Source of the DNA: Gnetum montanum
Taxonomy: Eukaryota; Streptophyta; Gnetopsida; Gnetales; Gnetaceae
DNA length: 64,000 nt
NCBI GenBank assembly: GCA_015680685.1
Contig: MNCI01027502.1
Span: forward strand, 343,559-407,558
Direction of reading: 5' to 3'
The notes under the pieces are model-generated. The model ran no database searches, was not told the DNA's origin, and worked only from the letters and a program-made list of their open reading frames with translations. Shown one piece after another: positions 1-10,447 of this stretch. Within the stretch, counting starts at the first letter, position 1, and each line of letters opens with the position of its first letter. The translations under genes and the position numbers were made by a program.

Positions 1-2161
1 CTCCTACTTCTTATGGAGCCGCAAAATTTCAGCTTGTAGGCCTTTACATAGAAAATTAGCCTAGTTGTAGTGGGCCCCCTCTTCCATGACCTCACTCATT
101 ATCTAGGCTTGCTCAATCCCCAGGACCTTCCCTTGGAAAAGCAGCTGAGGGAACACGTGAGCATGGAAGACAGGGTAAACCTTCTTGGAAGGTCCTGGCT
201 TCAGCTTCTACTTGGGGAGCCCCTTCCACTCCTTGGCAATTCCTAACCACTCTTGGATGTCCTTCTTCTGAAGGTCAACTCCTTCCTAGAATTCGACCCT
301 ATGAGGACACCATCAGCAGGGACATCAAAGAGGTCCACAAATAGTTGGTCGTTGATTTTGATGATCACCCGTACGCCCTGTATGCACGTGCGAAAGCGGC
401 ACACCTTGTCGAAAAAGGAGTCGACCAGGGAGAGCATCTCGGTGGAAGGAATTCTTAGATTCAGGGCCAGGAACAGGTCCATAAGCCCAGCCTTTTGGAT
501 ATTTTGGACCAAGGAGCCTGAAACTGCACCATTTATCTATTGTTGGCTCGTATCTACTTCTTCATACTTGAAGTAGATGTTTTCCTCTTATGTCTTGGTA
601 GTTACCATCGTCACCTCCTGGGACTTCTTTGCCCCTACAACAGTTTTCATAAGAAATGTTTAACATAAAAATGTAGAAAACCTAAAGATTGCAAAGACAC
701 TTAAGCATGCAACACTTATTGTTTAGCTTACTAGGTTTGTACAGTAATGGGAATGGTAGAAGACTAACTAGAACTTGTTCAATAGTGATCGATTTGAAGG
801 GTGTGCACCCCTCATCCAGCCAACCAAACTCCTTGCACTGACCATAGGGAATGGGGTATAGGTATGGGTAGGTGTGGTATTCACCCCCACATTGACCAAT
901 CATGCTCGCATGTAGGTTCTTAGCAGAAGAGAACTCCTGTAGGGCTATCTATGTTGTGGTCAGTAGACCCTTTCAGTCGTGAAGCCCTTCTTTATTGATG
1001 TAGAACCTGATAACAAAAGCATACTGTTAGCATTTAGCCAATATGGCAAGTGTCACACAACATAGTAGAACAAGGCTGCAAAACTCACCCACCAGCACAA
1101 TAAATAGTTCCTGGTGGGTTTTGGAAGCAAGTTGCCACATAACATGCAATAAAAAATGTGTTGTAAGGATGGTAGTAGCTGTACTCAGGAATATCCCAGA
1201 TCTAGGCCAAATGCCTTAACCCTATGGGGCATTGACTTGATCCTTCTCCCTTCTTGCTAATGATTGCCCCATCTATCAAAAGCCTTAGGATGCCCTAACT
1301 TGCCCCAGGAAATATAGCTTCTGTTATGATGGTCACCTCTTCCTCCTCTAGGTATGACCAAATGATCACACTGAAGTGTTGGAGGAGGTATTGTAGGAAC
1401 TCTTGTGCTTCTTTCCTGAACTAGACCCCCCACTCCCCTACACATATATGGGGAGGAGGAGCATTGGCCACAGGTTTTCTTACACAACACAGGACCCCTA
1501 CAATTTCTAAGATAATCAGAATTAGCCTTAGTCCCATCTTGCACAACATAACCAACAAGTGTTAGCATCATGACCAAGTGCAATGCGTATGCAACATAGA
1601 AATATCTAGCACCCCAGCATATAGTGTAGCATAACCTTCTTCTTTCACATAATGTAGCAAGAACATGAAAGTGCTAGTGTACCGAAAATAGCTTAGCATA
1701 GCAATAGAGTGATTAACCCTAACAGGGCGATTAACAATACACCCTGGCAGAACACGTGTCGCACTGTCACATCACACATGGACAAACCCTCCTGAAAGTC
1801 CTACGCTACGTCATTCAAAAGCAAAGTAACTTAAACTATCCAAACCCTGTAGTTGTGACAACTGCAACGATGGTGGTTTAGGCAACCTTACATGCAAAGA
1901 TAGCATAGCGTTTATGCATCTACCATAGCTGAAACGGCAACAACGATAGTGCAAAGGCTAAAACAATGACAATGCGATGACAGAAAACAAAAAAAAAACA
2001 ATAACAGAAGCACGAAGAAGCAACGGAAGTATAGTAGCCTACTGGGTCAACGACGTGTTCTCTCGCACTACAACATGCACTTGTGTCATGCATCCTAAAG
2101 TTTCCTTTGCCTCCTTGACCTTTGAAAGCACCAAGTGAGTACATTCCTTCTTTGGAGCCAT
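1..2161 (-). pseudogene. Antisense FCP1-like accessory gene, copy A (5' half, broken)
   Basis: This gene runs against its host element and continues past the left edge. A plausible start codon is at 2161-2159, opening MAPKKECTHLVLSK and followed by a donor near 2119. A second exon (about 1540-1089) carries GVLCC, then FLQYLLQHFSVIIWSYL at about 1351-1402, then an NTFF...NPPGTIYC segment. These align with the FCP1/NIF-type HAD phosphatase fold, but the second catalytic Asp pair is replaced. Introns are seen at 1088-1007 (GTGAG...CAG) and about 730-635. Exon 3 (1006-731) reads FYINKEGLHD and exon 4 (634 leftward) reads LMDLFLALNLRIPSTEML. In-frame stops and frameshifts show decay. Exon order and sequence match the gene in copy D at 35569-40126. 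Function is inferred only. Confidence 0.65.
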
Positions 2162-2295
2162 CATCCTACTTGCAAACCTTCCCTCGTCGCTATGCAAAAA
2201 AATCACCTTACTCTCTGTTAGCACAATCGCTCTGTGCTCCGAATATGGCCTCTGCGCTCTTACGATGAGAACAACATGCTTACTAGGGTTCAATC

Positions 2296-2305
2296 CCTAT
2301 TTATG
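2296..2305 (-). promoter_or_regulatory. TATA-like box of antisense gene, copy A
   Basis: On the minus strand the sequence reads CCATAAATAGGG, about 140 bp before the proposed start codon at 2161. Copy D has GGTATAAATAAGGG about 150 bp before its start codon, followed by similar sequence. The agreement between two copies supports a promoter dedicated to the antisense gene. Confidence 0.5.
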
Positions 2306-2479
2306 GTTGTAATGGTGAAAAAGGAAAACTTGCTACTCTCTATCTCCATTTAATGTAGAGTGTACCATGCAGTGTAGCATGCTTGCCGTGACATCGTAGC
2401 ACTGTTGGCATTAAAACCTTGACACGCTTCGAGTTAACCATTTGCTTTCCTAAAAAACAAAAAAAATATATAGTTTTTT

Positions 2480-2850
2480 CTTTTACTTTACTAGTCCAAA
2501 AAGACCTTAAACTAGAAACCCAGCGTAGTTACAATTCTCATGATCTGGAAAGACCTTAAACTAGCAATCTTAGCGTAGTTACGATTGTGCTGGTCCAGAA
2601 AGACCTTAAACTAGCAATCTCGATCTTACACACGTTCGCGGTTCGCAATGAAACTAAACTAGTGTCTTCACATTTTAGTGGTTTTATGTTTTTATACTAG
2701 CAAATTTCCATATTACATACAAGAATTTTTGCATTTTTACCTTTGAGCAGTCCGAAATGACACTAAACTAGCAGCTTCGCATTTGCACATTGGCAGCTTT
2801 GCATCTTTAACGGTTTTGCATCTTCACGTCTTAGTGATCCACCATAACTC
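2480..2850 (+). repeat. TTAAACTAG-type short tandem repeats, copy A upstream block
   Basis: Reiterated units built on AAGACCTTAAACTAGCAATC, with spacers of about 40-60 bp and weaker units toward 2850. Orientation matches copy A (+). The block lies between the antisense gene promoter and the pol remnant, the same place as 20275-20340 in copy E and 35095-35150 in copy D. Confidence 0.65.
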
Positions 2851-3082
2851 TTAGTTGGCAAGTTTTAATCTTTTTCTCACACTTTACCAATTACACATCA
2901 TTACTATTGTGCAATTTTTTTCCATTGTACACGATTACCATGAACAGGTTCTGCCTAAATAGATGCTGAGTCGCATAGAGCACTGCCAGAGCAAGCAACA
3001 GCAAAAAAATCATGCAAACCTGCATCAATGGTGAATATAGAAGAGAGACCTCATCCTCAAAGCCATTTGTAAACATGTGAGA
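2851..3082. other. No recognised gene; probable deletion zone
   Basis: AT-rich sequence with no coding signal. By comparison with E and D, several kb of RT, RNase H and integrase should lie here. The breakpoint cannot be placed exactly. Confidence 0.4.
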
Positions 3083-3217
3083 AAATTCTTAGCCAACTAG
3101 GAAGGCCCATACATGGTCACTAAAGCCTTTGGGAACGAGGCCTTCAAGCTGGCGGACATGGACGGCAACGAGTTCACCAACCCGGTGAATCACTTGTATC
3201 TCAAGCCGTACTACATC
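3083..3217 (+). pseudogene. Integrase C-terminal fragment, copy A
   Basis: About 44 residues of the integrase C-terminal (GPY/F-type) module: ANxEGPYMVTKAF, then EAFKLADMDGNEF, then NHLYLKPYY. The Trp expected before EGPY is a TAG stop (TGG to TAG). Copy D carries the same segment with the Trp intact (NWEGIFLVTKAY...SYLKPYY) at about 32405-32525 on the other strand. The fragment keeps more GC and CpG than its surroundings. It follows the deletion zone and precedes the 3' repeat block, its normal place at the end of pol. It cannot function alone. Confidence 0.8.
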
Positions 3218-3239
3218 TACACCATGAACGTGGTAAGCC

Positions 3240-3445
3240 TGTCCTTGGGTCATGACGTTAAACTAGACAATAGCACGTCCTCCATGACATTAAATCGGCA
3301 CAGCCTATCCACTACAATGTAAAACTAGCAAAGTTGGCAATCATCTGCTATGATGTTAAATTGGCACATATGGTCTATTGGGACCTTAAACCAGCACAGT
3401 GGTCCACTGGGACCTTAACCTAGCACAAGGTCTACCAAGACCTTA
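3240..3445 (+). repeat. TTAAACTAG-type repeats after integrase, copy A
   Basis: About six or seven units of roughly 30 bp with a TTAAACTAG or TTAAATTGGCACA core and a GGTCCACTGGGACC-like spacer. The matching block follows integrase in copy D (32030-32365, opposite strand), so it is a standard part of the 3' untranslated region of the family. Confidence 0.75.
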
Positions 3446-4561
3446 AATTGAGTTCATGGCACATCCCCAACATGCATCTACACCAAGTACACACCAAGCG
3501 AGCATACACACATCAAGCGAGTATGCACACATCAAGCGAGTATGCACACATCAAGCGAGCATGCACGATGCTGACATGGGGGGGGGGGGGCAGTTGCAGT
3601 TCCAGAATGTAGTTCGAGATGCAATGAGGACATGCTCTAGAAAATATGCAACTTTGTTGTTCTTGCCATTCTGCTGATCCCCCAAAGATGCCGTATGACA
3701 TCTCACTAACCCACCAGACCTACTGTCGCCATGGCCCATCGCCCTGATGGTAGTTCCTCGGTCAATGCCTATTGTTGGAGTTTCGGCAATATTGTGGCCC
3801 AGCCACAATATTGTTACCCTCCAACTCCCTACCGACACCTGGACTTGCATGATGTTTAGCTATGTGGTAGCTGATCCCATAGCTGAACTAAGAATGCATG
3901 CCTTTGGCAGGGATTCCAGAGCATCCGCATTCACAGCAACCCCCAACTCCTTCAACGCAGCTCCTCCACGCTGACGCTGCCAAGGCTGTTGCTAGTCTTC
4001 CTACTTTGGACACTAGGCACTAGCAAAGGTTTCCAAGAGCTTCAATAGTGCCTACAGCAAGCAAGACCTTTACCTTTATTTTGCATCATGGCTGTCTCTT
4101 CTAGTTTGCTCTCTATGTTCGCAAGGTGTGTTCTGGAGAGGCGTTGATCAAAGGTATGTCTTTCCATAGTAGCAAATGCTATGGCATTGTGAAGTGAGTG
4201 CCTTGACTAGCTTGGCTACTTCAGAGTGCAAATTCTATGACGTACATAACACAGCTTGCCACATGGGAAGAATTTGTAGGCAAGTCAAAACCCTACATGG
4301 ATGTAACACAACTCATCCTAGGAAAGAAACACCTGTCCTACAAGAGGTTGAGGGTCAGTGAAAGTAAAGATGAAAACACAAAAAACTCCCTCATGAGCAC
4401 TTTGACGAGGGACTCTGCTAAGCCTCATCTTTACCCTTTTCCTGAACCCTCTTCCTCCCTACTTCGTCCATCCCCCTACAAAAACTAATGTAACACTCTC
4501 AAGAATAGCTAAGTAACGTCTTGACGGTCACCGAACAAAAATGTTAGCGTTTCATCTTCCG
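3446..4561 (+). other. 3' untranslated region of copy A
   Basis: No coding region is recognised. It aligns by eye with the region after integrase in copy D (30552-32029, opposite strand). Shared landmarks are a TTCTGGAACTGCAAC-type segment near 3600 and a TGTAGGACAGGTGTTTC-type segment near 4330. Short open frames here do not line up with frames in D and are treated as chance. Confidence 0.55.
3485..3565. repeat. 20-bp tandem repeat (ACACATCAAGCGAGTATGC type)
   Basis: About four head-to-tail copies of a 20-bp unit containing CAAGCGAG. A run of 13 G follows at 3578-3590. The block is absent from the matching place in copy D, so it is a local expansion. Confidence 0.8.
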
Positions 4562-4637
4562 TGGTGTTTCGTACTCTTTGTCAACGTCCATCAGGCTTGT
4601 CCCCCAGACGTCGACAAAGAGGGGCCAATGAAACACC
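4562..4637. repeat. Terminal hairpin of family 1 LTR
   Basis: Inverted repeat: GGTGTTTCGTACTCTTTGTC at the left and GACAAAGAGGGGCCAATGAA followed by ACACC at the right, with a loop of roughly 20 bp. Arms pair over about 30 bp with mismatches. The same structure sits at 23859-23936, 30476-30551 and 47346-47416. Confidence 0.75.
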
Positions 4638-4894
4638 TCAAAATTTGAAGGCATACTTACTTCACCAGGTCTTTGTAATTCACACAGCGTCATGGTAGTT
4701 CTTTAGGAGATGGATGCCCTAATTTTCAGACTATCTAGTTCGGAAAGTTTTCTACTCCTAGTGTCAATAGGCTAAATAGATTTTCTAGCCCATGCACTTG
4801 AGTAGTTCACCTAGCCGATAGTGCACTCAGGGGCAATGCGTGGAATTGTTGGCGGTGCTCAGAATATGAAAAATAGTTCAGCAAGTTTTCTAAA

Positions 4895-5545
4895 TTGAGG
4901 GTTTGCTACGCTATGCTGCGCTATGTAGCATATCAAACTTCAGAAAATGATTGTAGAACGAAGTGCTTCAGCAAGTTTTCTAAGTCAAGGAGTTTTACTA
5001 CACTACACTGGGTTATACAACGTAGCAGACTTCAGAAGGCATTTGTAGAAGCAAACTGCTACGCTATGATACGCTACGTAGCGTAGCACAATGTAGCAAA
5101 AGCTAGGCAGTCAGACCTCTCGCCCAACTTCAAGTCCTCTAGGAATGTCCGCTTTCACCAGAAAGTGGCAAACTTGGCAAAAGGCAAACCATGTTGGCTG
5201 CTATGCTACGCTAACTTACATGGCGCAGCACAGCATAGCAATTCTGCATAAGTGAAAAGAGGCATCTCAAAGGGCGAGATTAGCAAGTTTGCAAGTTCCA
5301 TAGTGGAAAAGGTAGAATTTGCAAATTGGCGACGTTTCTTGCGACTAAGGCTAGCTACTATGCTATACTACACTACGTAGCATAACATAGCGTAGCAAAT
5401 ATGCAATGAATAGTCAACACGCTTCACAAGCTTCCAACACATGCAGCGAGACATGTAACAAGATGCTATGCTATGCCAACATGCTATGCTACAAAGCACA
5501 GCACAGTGTAGCAAGCAGTTATGCTACATCAATGCACTTTACCTA
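4895..5545. repeat. GCTACGCTATG palindromic repeats inside the LTR
   Basis: Seven or more clusters of GCTACGCTATG and its complement, separated by 60-170 bp. TACGCTACGTAGCGTA at 5070-5085 is a perfect 16-bp palindrome. Decayed versions occur in the LTRs of D (29730-30390) and R (46075-46740). Confidence 0.75.
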
Positions 5546-5742
5546 ATTGCATCGTTGGCACACATCTCCAAACTCTGATAGCACAATTATGGCATGCCAG
5601 GCTTGCAATTATGGCATGGTAGGCTCATAATTACAATGATCATGCATGTCCAACAGTCATGCAGGCACATGCAGCATAGATAGGTCAACGCAAGCCTAGG
5701 GCATGTGGTATCCAAATCGCACCTTTCACATGCCCTTGGCCG

Positions 5743-5750
5743 TATAAATA
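5743..5750 (+). promoter_or_regulatory. LTR TATA box
   Basis: TATAAATA in the context CCGTATAAATACCCC, about 640 bp before the LTR end. The LTRs at 29295-29302 and 45634-45641 (minus strand) have TATAAATA at the matching place, supporting a conserved RNA polymerase II promoter. Confidence 0.7.
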
Positions 5751-6392
5751 CCCCAATGAGCAATGCTCAAAGGGTCCCAATTTGGTTTTTTGACAATTTG
5801 GTTAGCTGGCAATTTTGTTGGCTGACAAGCAAAAAAGAAAGTTAGCACTGTAACCTTGAGCATTGTAAGCTTTCTGTTTGACATTGTAAATAGTTAGCAC
5901 TCTTAGTTGGCATTTTGTTCTACTCTTTTCTACCACCTTGGTAGCATTTCGCATTGTTAACTCCTGAATCCACATTCAAGCACATAGTTGTCTTGCTCTA
6001 CACGTCTTGGTTACCTTTGGGATCTCTGTGCCTCCCAACATCGCGCAACCAATTATATCCACCTTGATAGAGTGAAGTCATAATCTTGAAGAAGTGCATT
6101 TTTCTAACTACATTCTACTTTTCTTTCTTGTTGATCGTTGCATTTTTACATTTTTTTCTATCTCTCTTGCATTTAAAGTTTTCATTTTATGCTAGAGGTC
6201 TTGTTGTAAAATTATCTGTTTATGAAAGGTTATATTAACATCGACTAAGTCCCTAGCTGATCAGCCAGACCATTTAGGGCATCCCGTTTCCATTTTTATC
6301 CAACACGACCCTCCCAGGAATTCAAGGTTAAGACTATCAATGACCGACGACCTCTCGGTGTTTTCCAGCTGCCGACATTTTCGGTCGCTACA

Positions 6393-8750
6393 AAGGTTAG
6401 CTCAAATGAGAACCAAGAGGAGGAGGAGGATGAGTTTAAGGTGGAATTTGAACATGAAAACATCCTAGATGGGTTGTTTCAAAAAGAAACCACCAAGGCC
6501 ATAGTACCTACCTTCACTCCCTTTGTTTCCTCCATGGAATAAATGCCATCATCCTCTACCCCCTCTTACCCGACCATGTTCAAGCCCACATCAATCATAG
6601 TTATGCAACAAACACAATTAGTGTTGTAGTCCACTACATTCCACTTTTTCATTCCATTTGCTAGCTAGCCTTAGTCTGTATAGCCATCGTTGGTGGTAGT
6701 CATCATCACCAATCCTCTAACCACTCATGTGGACCCCACCATGGGATCCCAAGTAACCCAGGGATCATACACCCCCTTCATTCCATTTATGCTCTAGATA
6801 CTAGCACAAACATCATTCTCTTTATTTGGCCCACCAACCACTATGATAACACAACCTCTTCCTTCCATACCACAATCAATAACAAGGCCATAGGCCTCCC
6901 AACAAATACAATAACCTTTTGTGTAAACCTCATAGTTGACGAGGGCATCCCAAGACTTGGATCAGGATTTCTAGATGATCTAGGACCTAATAGAGGAGTT
7001 GAAGTTTCTTAAGACCTTTGCATCTCAAACAGTATAATTATGAACTTTTAGTAGGATGATCCCACCAATTTTGTAGTCCCACCCTTAATGGTTCCTCTTG
7101 GTGTTCCCATCTTGTAGTTCATAAAATACAATGGTGAAGGTGATCCCAATGCTCACCTTATAACCTTTTGATCCATGTTCTTGTTATTGTAATCATGGTC
7201 ACATAAAATCATAAGGATATTCCCTATGTGCATTATAGGGAAAGCACTTGACTGGTACCATGCCTTACCTAGAGGATCTATATCCTCTCTAGAAGACCTC
7301 ATATCACAATTCATTAACCACTTCAAGTACATCTTGAAGCTTGACACCATGCTTGACCAACTAATGAAGATTAAGCAGGGACCATTTGAATTGGTGTGGA
7401 GGCTCATCTAATGATGGAATGATCTACTCAACAAGATACTATAACCTCTAGTTGAAACCCACCTTTTGGCTATATTTAAGGGGTGGTTAATGATTTTATC
7501 AAGTCCAAGTTGTATTACCTTGAGTTGCAGTCACTTAGTCAAACATTCTTGTAGGCTAAGAATATAGAGTATGTTATTGAGGCTAGCCATGACCCTACCT
7601 ATGTGGCATACAAAAATCAGCATACATGAAGGGACAAGGAGAGGGGTAAAAAAAATAACATGATAGTGGTAATAGTGGCTAAGGAAACCAAAACAACTAA
7701 CTAAGGGCCAAGAGCCAATCCAACCAAATCCCTTGCTAACAACCAAGAAAATTAGCCATCAACCTCTAGGGCCGCTACATCAACTTCATTTAGACCTAAC
7801 TTTGAGTTGAAGAATAGGAGTAAATACACTAGGTTACCTTTGAAATCATCTAAGCTCTTAGATCAACTATTAAAGAGTGGGAGGATACAATACAAGTAGA
7901 TTTCTAAAAATGCTCATAAAAAGCATGAAAGACTATGTGAGATAGCTAAGGACCCCATCCAAATGACCAAGGATGGTCCTTAGGTACCTAAGTACTTCAA
8001 GCTTGATTGCTTTTTCCACTATCATTAATTGCCTAGTCATGACACTAACTTCTTCCTCAAGCTGAAGTATGGCCTGCATAAGATGATAGATAGGGATGAG
8101 TTGATTCTTGATGCTTCCAACCCTGTCTAATCATAGAACCAATTGATGCAAGTGTGCAAAGATCCATTGAACATGAACAACAGTGCATACATTATATTTG
8201 CATTCAACATTGATGACAATTTAAGGCTTGTAAGGGAATCATTTGTGATTCAATTACCCCTTTGTGACGAAAGGGGCTCTTCAACTTCTACCAAATTAAG
8301 ACCTCTTTTTGTTGTAACTATACCATAATGGACATCCCTTAAGGTGCCTATTATCATCAAGATGCCCCAGCCCATTACAAGCCAATTTTTCCCTACCATT
8401 GAATAGTGACCTCCTATTATAGCTAACACTATAGAATCTTCCTCACAAACCAACAATGACAACCAAAAGGCCTAAGCCAAGTAGAGGAAGAAGCCTAAGT
8501 AAAATTCCAATAAAAAGGATGATAAGAAGGTCGAGGCATAGAAGGAAGTGGACCCACCTAAGCCTAGTCCCATATCGTCAATACTCATGACCTCTGCAAC
8601 CCAGGCTACTTCGGCAAGCAAACCACAAGACAAAACTAAGAGCCAAGGGAGAGGAAGAGAGGAAAAACAACAACAATAACATAAAAACAAGGTGCACATT
8701 TTGGGATGCATGAAGGAAGTTAAGTACAACTAGGATGACAGGCCCATGGT
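6393..8750 (+). pseudogene. gag: gag polyprotein remnant, copy E
   Basis: Structural capsid protein of the retrotransposon, now broken by many stops. An acidic segment (NQEEEEDEFKVEFEHENI) opens right after the LTR. The gag core lies at about 7090-7560: YNGEGDPNAHLITF, then GKALDWYHALPRGSISSLED, then INHFKYILKLDTMLDQLMKI, matching the plant Retrotrans_gag fold (GDP..HL...; A..WY..LP...I..). A knuckle-like segment at about 8005-8100 reads CFFHYHxLPSHDTNFFLKLK, followed by a leucine-rich MIDRDELIL, as in gag proteins with a CxYHxxxGHxT motif. Copy D has the same domains at 42240-44562. The frame runs on toward protease, as expected for a gag-pro polyprotein. Confidence 0.75.
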
Positions 8751-8925
8751 TAATTACAAAAACTTCCTAAGTGCAATGGAACATGTCAAATAGTTTCTTA
8801 TGTAGAAAAACATAATCCTAAGCATCTATGACTTGATCATTAATTTTTCTGCACATTGTGAAGCATTGATCAAGATGTTGAATTCTATTCCCATTAGTAA
8901 GGATATGTCCACTAACTAAGAATCC

Positions 8926-9675
8926 ATCCATGTAGTGATGATGCCCTTATCATCTAAGGGGATGAAGTCAACATCGCTAGTGTTTTGTGACATCAAAATC
9001 AAAGCCAATTCCCATAATGGAGAAGTAACTAGGGCTCCTCTCTTTATCACAATCTGGGTTGGAAAATACAAGGTGCATTTAGTGCACATAGATGATGGAG
9101 CTAATATAAATGTCAGCCAATGCATCATAGTTGAATGTTTAGGCTTAACTGAGTAGATAAAACATACAATGATATTAGATCTCAAGTTCTTTAATGGATC
9201 AGGGGTTGTTATTAAGGGATCCATCTCTTTGGACTTGGTAACAGGGGAGCAATTACCCACAACTATGGATTTCTTGGTGGTCAAGGAAACACTAGGGTTC
9301 AACATCATCTTGTGTAGGCCTTGGTTGGCTCAACTACAAGTTGTATCCTCATTGATCCATCAAAAAATTCATCTCTCTTACAAGAGAGGTAAAATCATCA
9401 TTCATGGTGATAACATAGTTCCTCTAGCTATTAATAATACAGACATAGAGTAGGGATCTGAAGTGGAGTTTCAAGAAGAAACTCCTAGTCATAAAGCCAA
9501 ACAACCTAAGGGAGCTAAGGAAGCCAAAAATGACAACAATGGATTACAAGACATGCTATGAGAAGAGATTCCCTTCAAAATCATTAGTGAAGGGTATGGG
9601 GAGTATAAACTAGTGCAAAATAGGTCATACACATCTCTTGATCTCGCAAAGATTAGGAAGCATTTACATAAGTAA
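8926..9675 (+). pseudogene. pro: Aspartic protease remnant and gag-pro end, copy E
   Basis: Retropepsin-like protease that would cut the polyprotein. The catalytic segment is VHIDDGANINV at about 9082-9114; the usual D-T/S-G is replaced by DDGA, as in copy D (VDDGATTNV), so this is a family trait. The flap region is followed by GFNIILCRPWLAQLQ at about 9295-9340, matching the conserved ILGRxWL segment. A stop (TAG) splits the domain near 9155. The ORF ends with RKHLHK and TAA at 9673-9675. Copy D ends at the same point with RKHLHD and TAG, so this is the natural end of the gag-pro frame. Confidence 0.8.
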
Positions 9676-9949
9676 TGTACATCCTTGATCCTTCCATCCT
9701 ATGCCCCTATGAAATTGTAACCATATGTATTAGTAGCTAATTAGTCTAGATTTTCTTGTTACCTATTTATACGTTTTTACTTACTTTATTTTAATACTTT
9801 TTCCATATGTAGCTTAAGGATTTACTTTTGTTTGCATTTTTAACAAACATGATATAAATGGAAAAACCTCATAAAAAGTTTAAAATCAGGAAACCTATAA
9901 AAATATTAAACCAAAAAATAAACAAAAATATATCTTTTCTTACAACTCA
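9676..9949. other. AT-rich stretch without a gene
   Basis: Non-coding sequence between the gag-pro stop and the repeat block. Nothing recognised. Confidence 0.5.
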
Positions 9950-10115
9950 AGTCCACCATGGCCTAAAACTGGCAACAATGCATGGCTCACCATAGCATAA
10001 AATTGGCAAACCAATTCTACATCGAATGCATAGCCCACCATGGACTTAAATTGGCAATATCACATGTCTTGCCATGGCCTAAAACTAGTAAACAATCCCT
10101 ATCCTATGGTCATTT
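9950..10115 (+). repeat. Short repeats between protease and antisense gene, copy E
   Basis: Four or five units of 35-45 bp with a CACCATGGCCTAAAACTGGC core. This is a diverged form of the TTAAACTAG-type repeats and sits where copy D has its block at 40375-40605 (opposite strand). Confidence 0.7.
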
Positions 10116-10447
10116 ATAACCTTGTAGCCTAGCCACACTTAGAGCCAATATAGCCAATGTAGCCATCTACAACATAGTCATTTACCACATTTATAACTTT
10201 AAAAACTTAAAACCATAAATTCATGATAAAAATACAACACTAGAATAATATAGGCAAAGGTAAAACCAAAACATAAAATTTAAAACATTTAAGCTTACAT
10301 AGCCATAGCCACACTGTGTGGCACAAATAAACAAGTAGTTTGAAACTGGCTCCAAATAGAACATTGGCCAACATTGGCCATACAATGACATCAAAAATCA
10401 AAATAGAACAATAGCACATGCTATCACATCAAGTGTCTGGAGGGATG

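Larger units (their letters stand above)
1..6392 (+). mobile_element. Family 1 retrotransposon copy A, 3' part (runs off the left edge)
   Basis: Seen: an antisense gene fragment (-, 1-2161), TTAAACTAG-type repeats, an integrase C-terminal fragment (+), a second repeat block and then an LTR ending in ACA at 6392. The order matches copies E and D except that pre-RT, RT, both RNase H domains and most of integrase are missing between about 2850 and 3083. That is best explained by one deletion of several kb. The LTR is followed directly by gag of copy E with no primer site, so it is read as the 3' LTR of A, possibly shared with E. Assignment to the Tat/Ogre type rests on the aRH domain in sister copies. 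Confidence 0.7.
4562..6392 (+). mobile_element. Family 1 LTR (between copies A and E)
   Basis: LTR of about 1.83 kb, starting TGGTGTTTCG and ending GTCGCTACA. Its last 150 bp align clearly with the ends of the LTRs at 25344, 28699 (inverted) and 45041 (inverted). Its first 80 bp form the same hairpin as the others. TATAAATA at 5743-5750 is the likely promoter core. The centre (4895-5545) is filled with GCTACG-type repeats. No primer site follows the end, so it is a 3' LTR of A or an LTR shared with E whose leader was lost. Confidence 0.8.

Noticed and set aside
3551-3850. 99-residue minus-strand open frame and overlapping + frames at 3456-3974
   Set aside because: The sequence aligns with the untranslated 3' region of copy D, where no matching frame exists. 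It also includes a G run and a 20-bp tandem repeat.
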